NCBI GenBank assembly: GCA_019400425.1
Contig: JAFREE010000015.1
Location: 124,001 to 188,000, forward strand
Reading direction: 5' to 3'
DNA length: 64,000 bases
DNA from: Hymenochaete sp. R1
Taxonomy: Eukaryota; Basidiomycota; Agaricomycetes; Hymenochaetales; Hymenochaetaceae
Part shown: positions 63,581 to 64,000 of the stretch, piece after piece
Numbering within the stretch: position 1 is the first letter of the stretch
Layout: the number at the start of each line of letters is the position of its first letter
Notes under the pieces: model-generated
Database searches by the model: none
Told to the model about the DNA's origin: nothing
Seen by the model: only the letters and a program-made list of their open reading frames with translations
Position numbers and translations under genes: made by a program

Positions 63581-64000
63581 AGTTGAAACTTGTTATTAGG
63601 TATTGTTTGTCAAGGGGAGCTGAAATGAGCGGCATTGTCTGGGGTCTATTTTTTTCTTTACTTTCTACAGGGCTTGTGTGTACTCTTATAGGGAAATAAC
63701 AAAGGTCGTAACAGACATTCATTTTCTATGATAAATTAAATCGATTGTTGAGTGTGTTGTAAAAGGACTTCGGAAATTAAAGTAATACAAATATGGGCAA
63801 TGAGCTTAGTCGCCGCGCTCCAAGTTGGGTGCACGGGCTTATGCGATTCTTACGCCTCTGCTAAGCTTACTGCTGTTCCTGCTAATAAGGTGCAAGACAC
63901 AAGAAGTGTGCATCCCCCCCTCTGTGATTTCCTTACTGGTAACCAGTACTGCTACTGATCAAGCCATCCAGTAAGTGTGTGGGAATGCACGGACTTACAC
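63581..64000. other. Right-edge intergenic stretch
   Basis: This is the 3' flank of the LysM gene. A plus-strand frame ending at 63958 (CDFLTGNQYCY) lacks a signal peptide or family features. I see no gene. Confidence 0.45.

Noticed and set aside
63752..63958. A 68-residue plus-strand frame with several cysteines at the right edge
   Set aside because: It lacks a signal peptide, its ATG is internal, and I see no splice pattern or family match.

Overview
This window is nuclear DNA of a basidiomycete fungus, most likely a mushroom-forming Agaricomycete. Genes sit close together on both strands. They are split by many short introns, mostly 50-70 bases, with typical fungal donors (GTRNGT), CTNAY branch sites and YAG acceptors. 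The proteins read as eukaryotic and fungal: MRE11, MCM4, cytosolic ribosomal proteins S22 and S17, a heme-thiolate peroxidase, LysM, KRE9-like and Egh16-like secreted proteins, and a GT90 enzyme. I assembled the gene models by hand from the exons and checked reading phase across introns wherever exon limits are given. I see no transposon, CRISPR array, rRNA gene or convincing tRNA.

Layout. 0-12 kb: an Arf-GAP (minus), FAD synthase (plus), a GDP-fucose-type nucleotide-sugar transporter (minus) divergent from MRE11 (plus), an F-box-like protein (minus) and a small KPWE-motif protein resembling PEX39 (plus). 12-25 kb: an SNF2 ATPase, GDP-L-fucose synthase, a winged-helix-like protein, the divergent pair RPS22/RPS17 and a protein with a possible Whi5-like motif. 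25-34 kb: an unknown gene, DGK1, purine nucleoside phosphorylase, a two-TM protein and a large single-pass membrane protein. 34-49 kb: a secreted Egh16-like protein, GDP-mannose 4,6-dehydratase, two unknown genes, MCM4, a GPI-anchored KRE9-like protein and a heme-thiolate peroxidase. 49-64 kb: a secreted protein with Kex2-type repeats, a carnosine N-methyltransferase-like gene, U6 snRNA, an AMSH-type deubiquitinase, a GT90 glycosyltransferase, a 2OG-oxygenase-fold protein and a two-LysM secreted protein.

Three observations stand out. (1) A 36-bp element just upstream of U6 recurs exactly, in the same orientation, at bases 30-65. The spacing predicts another small-RNA gene starting right at the left edge of the window. 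(2) The unusually long RPS22 intron holds a two-hairpin H/ACA snoRNA candidate whose guide pocket matches the 18S site modified by yeast snR44, which lies in the equivalent intron. (3) The two enzymes that make GDP-L-fucose from GDP-mannose, plus a GDP-fucose-type transporter, lie within 33 kb, which suggests a loosely clustered fucosylation pathway.
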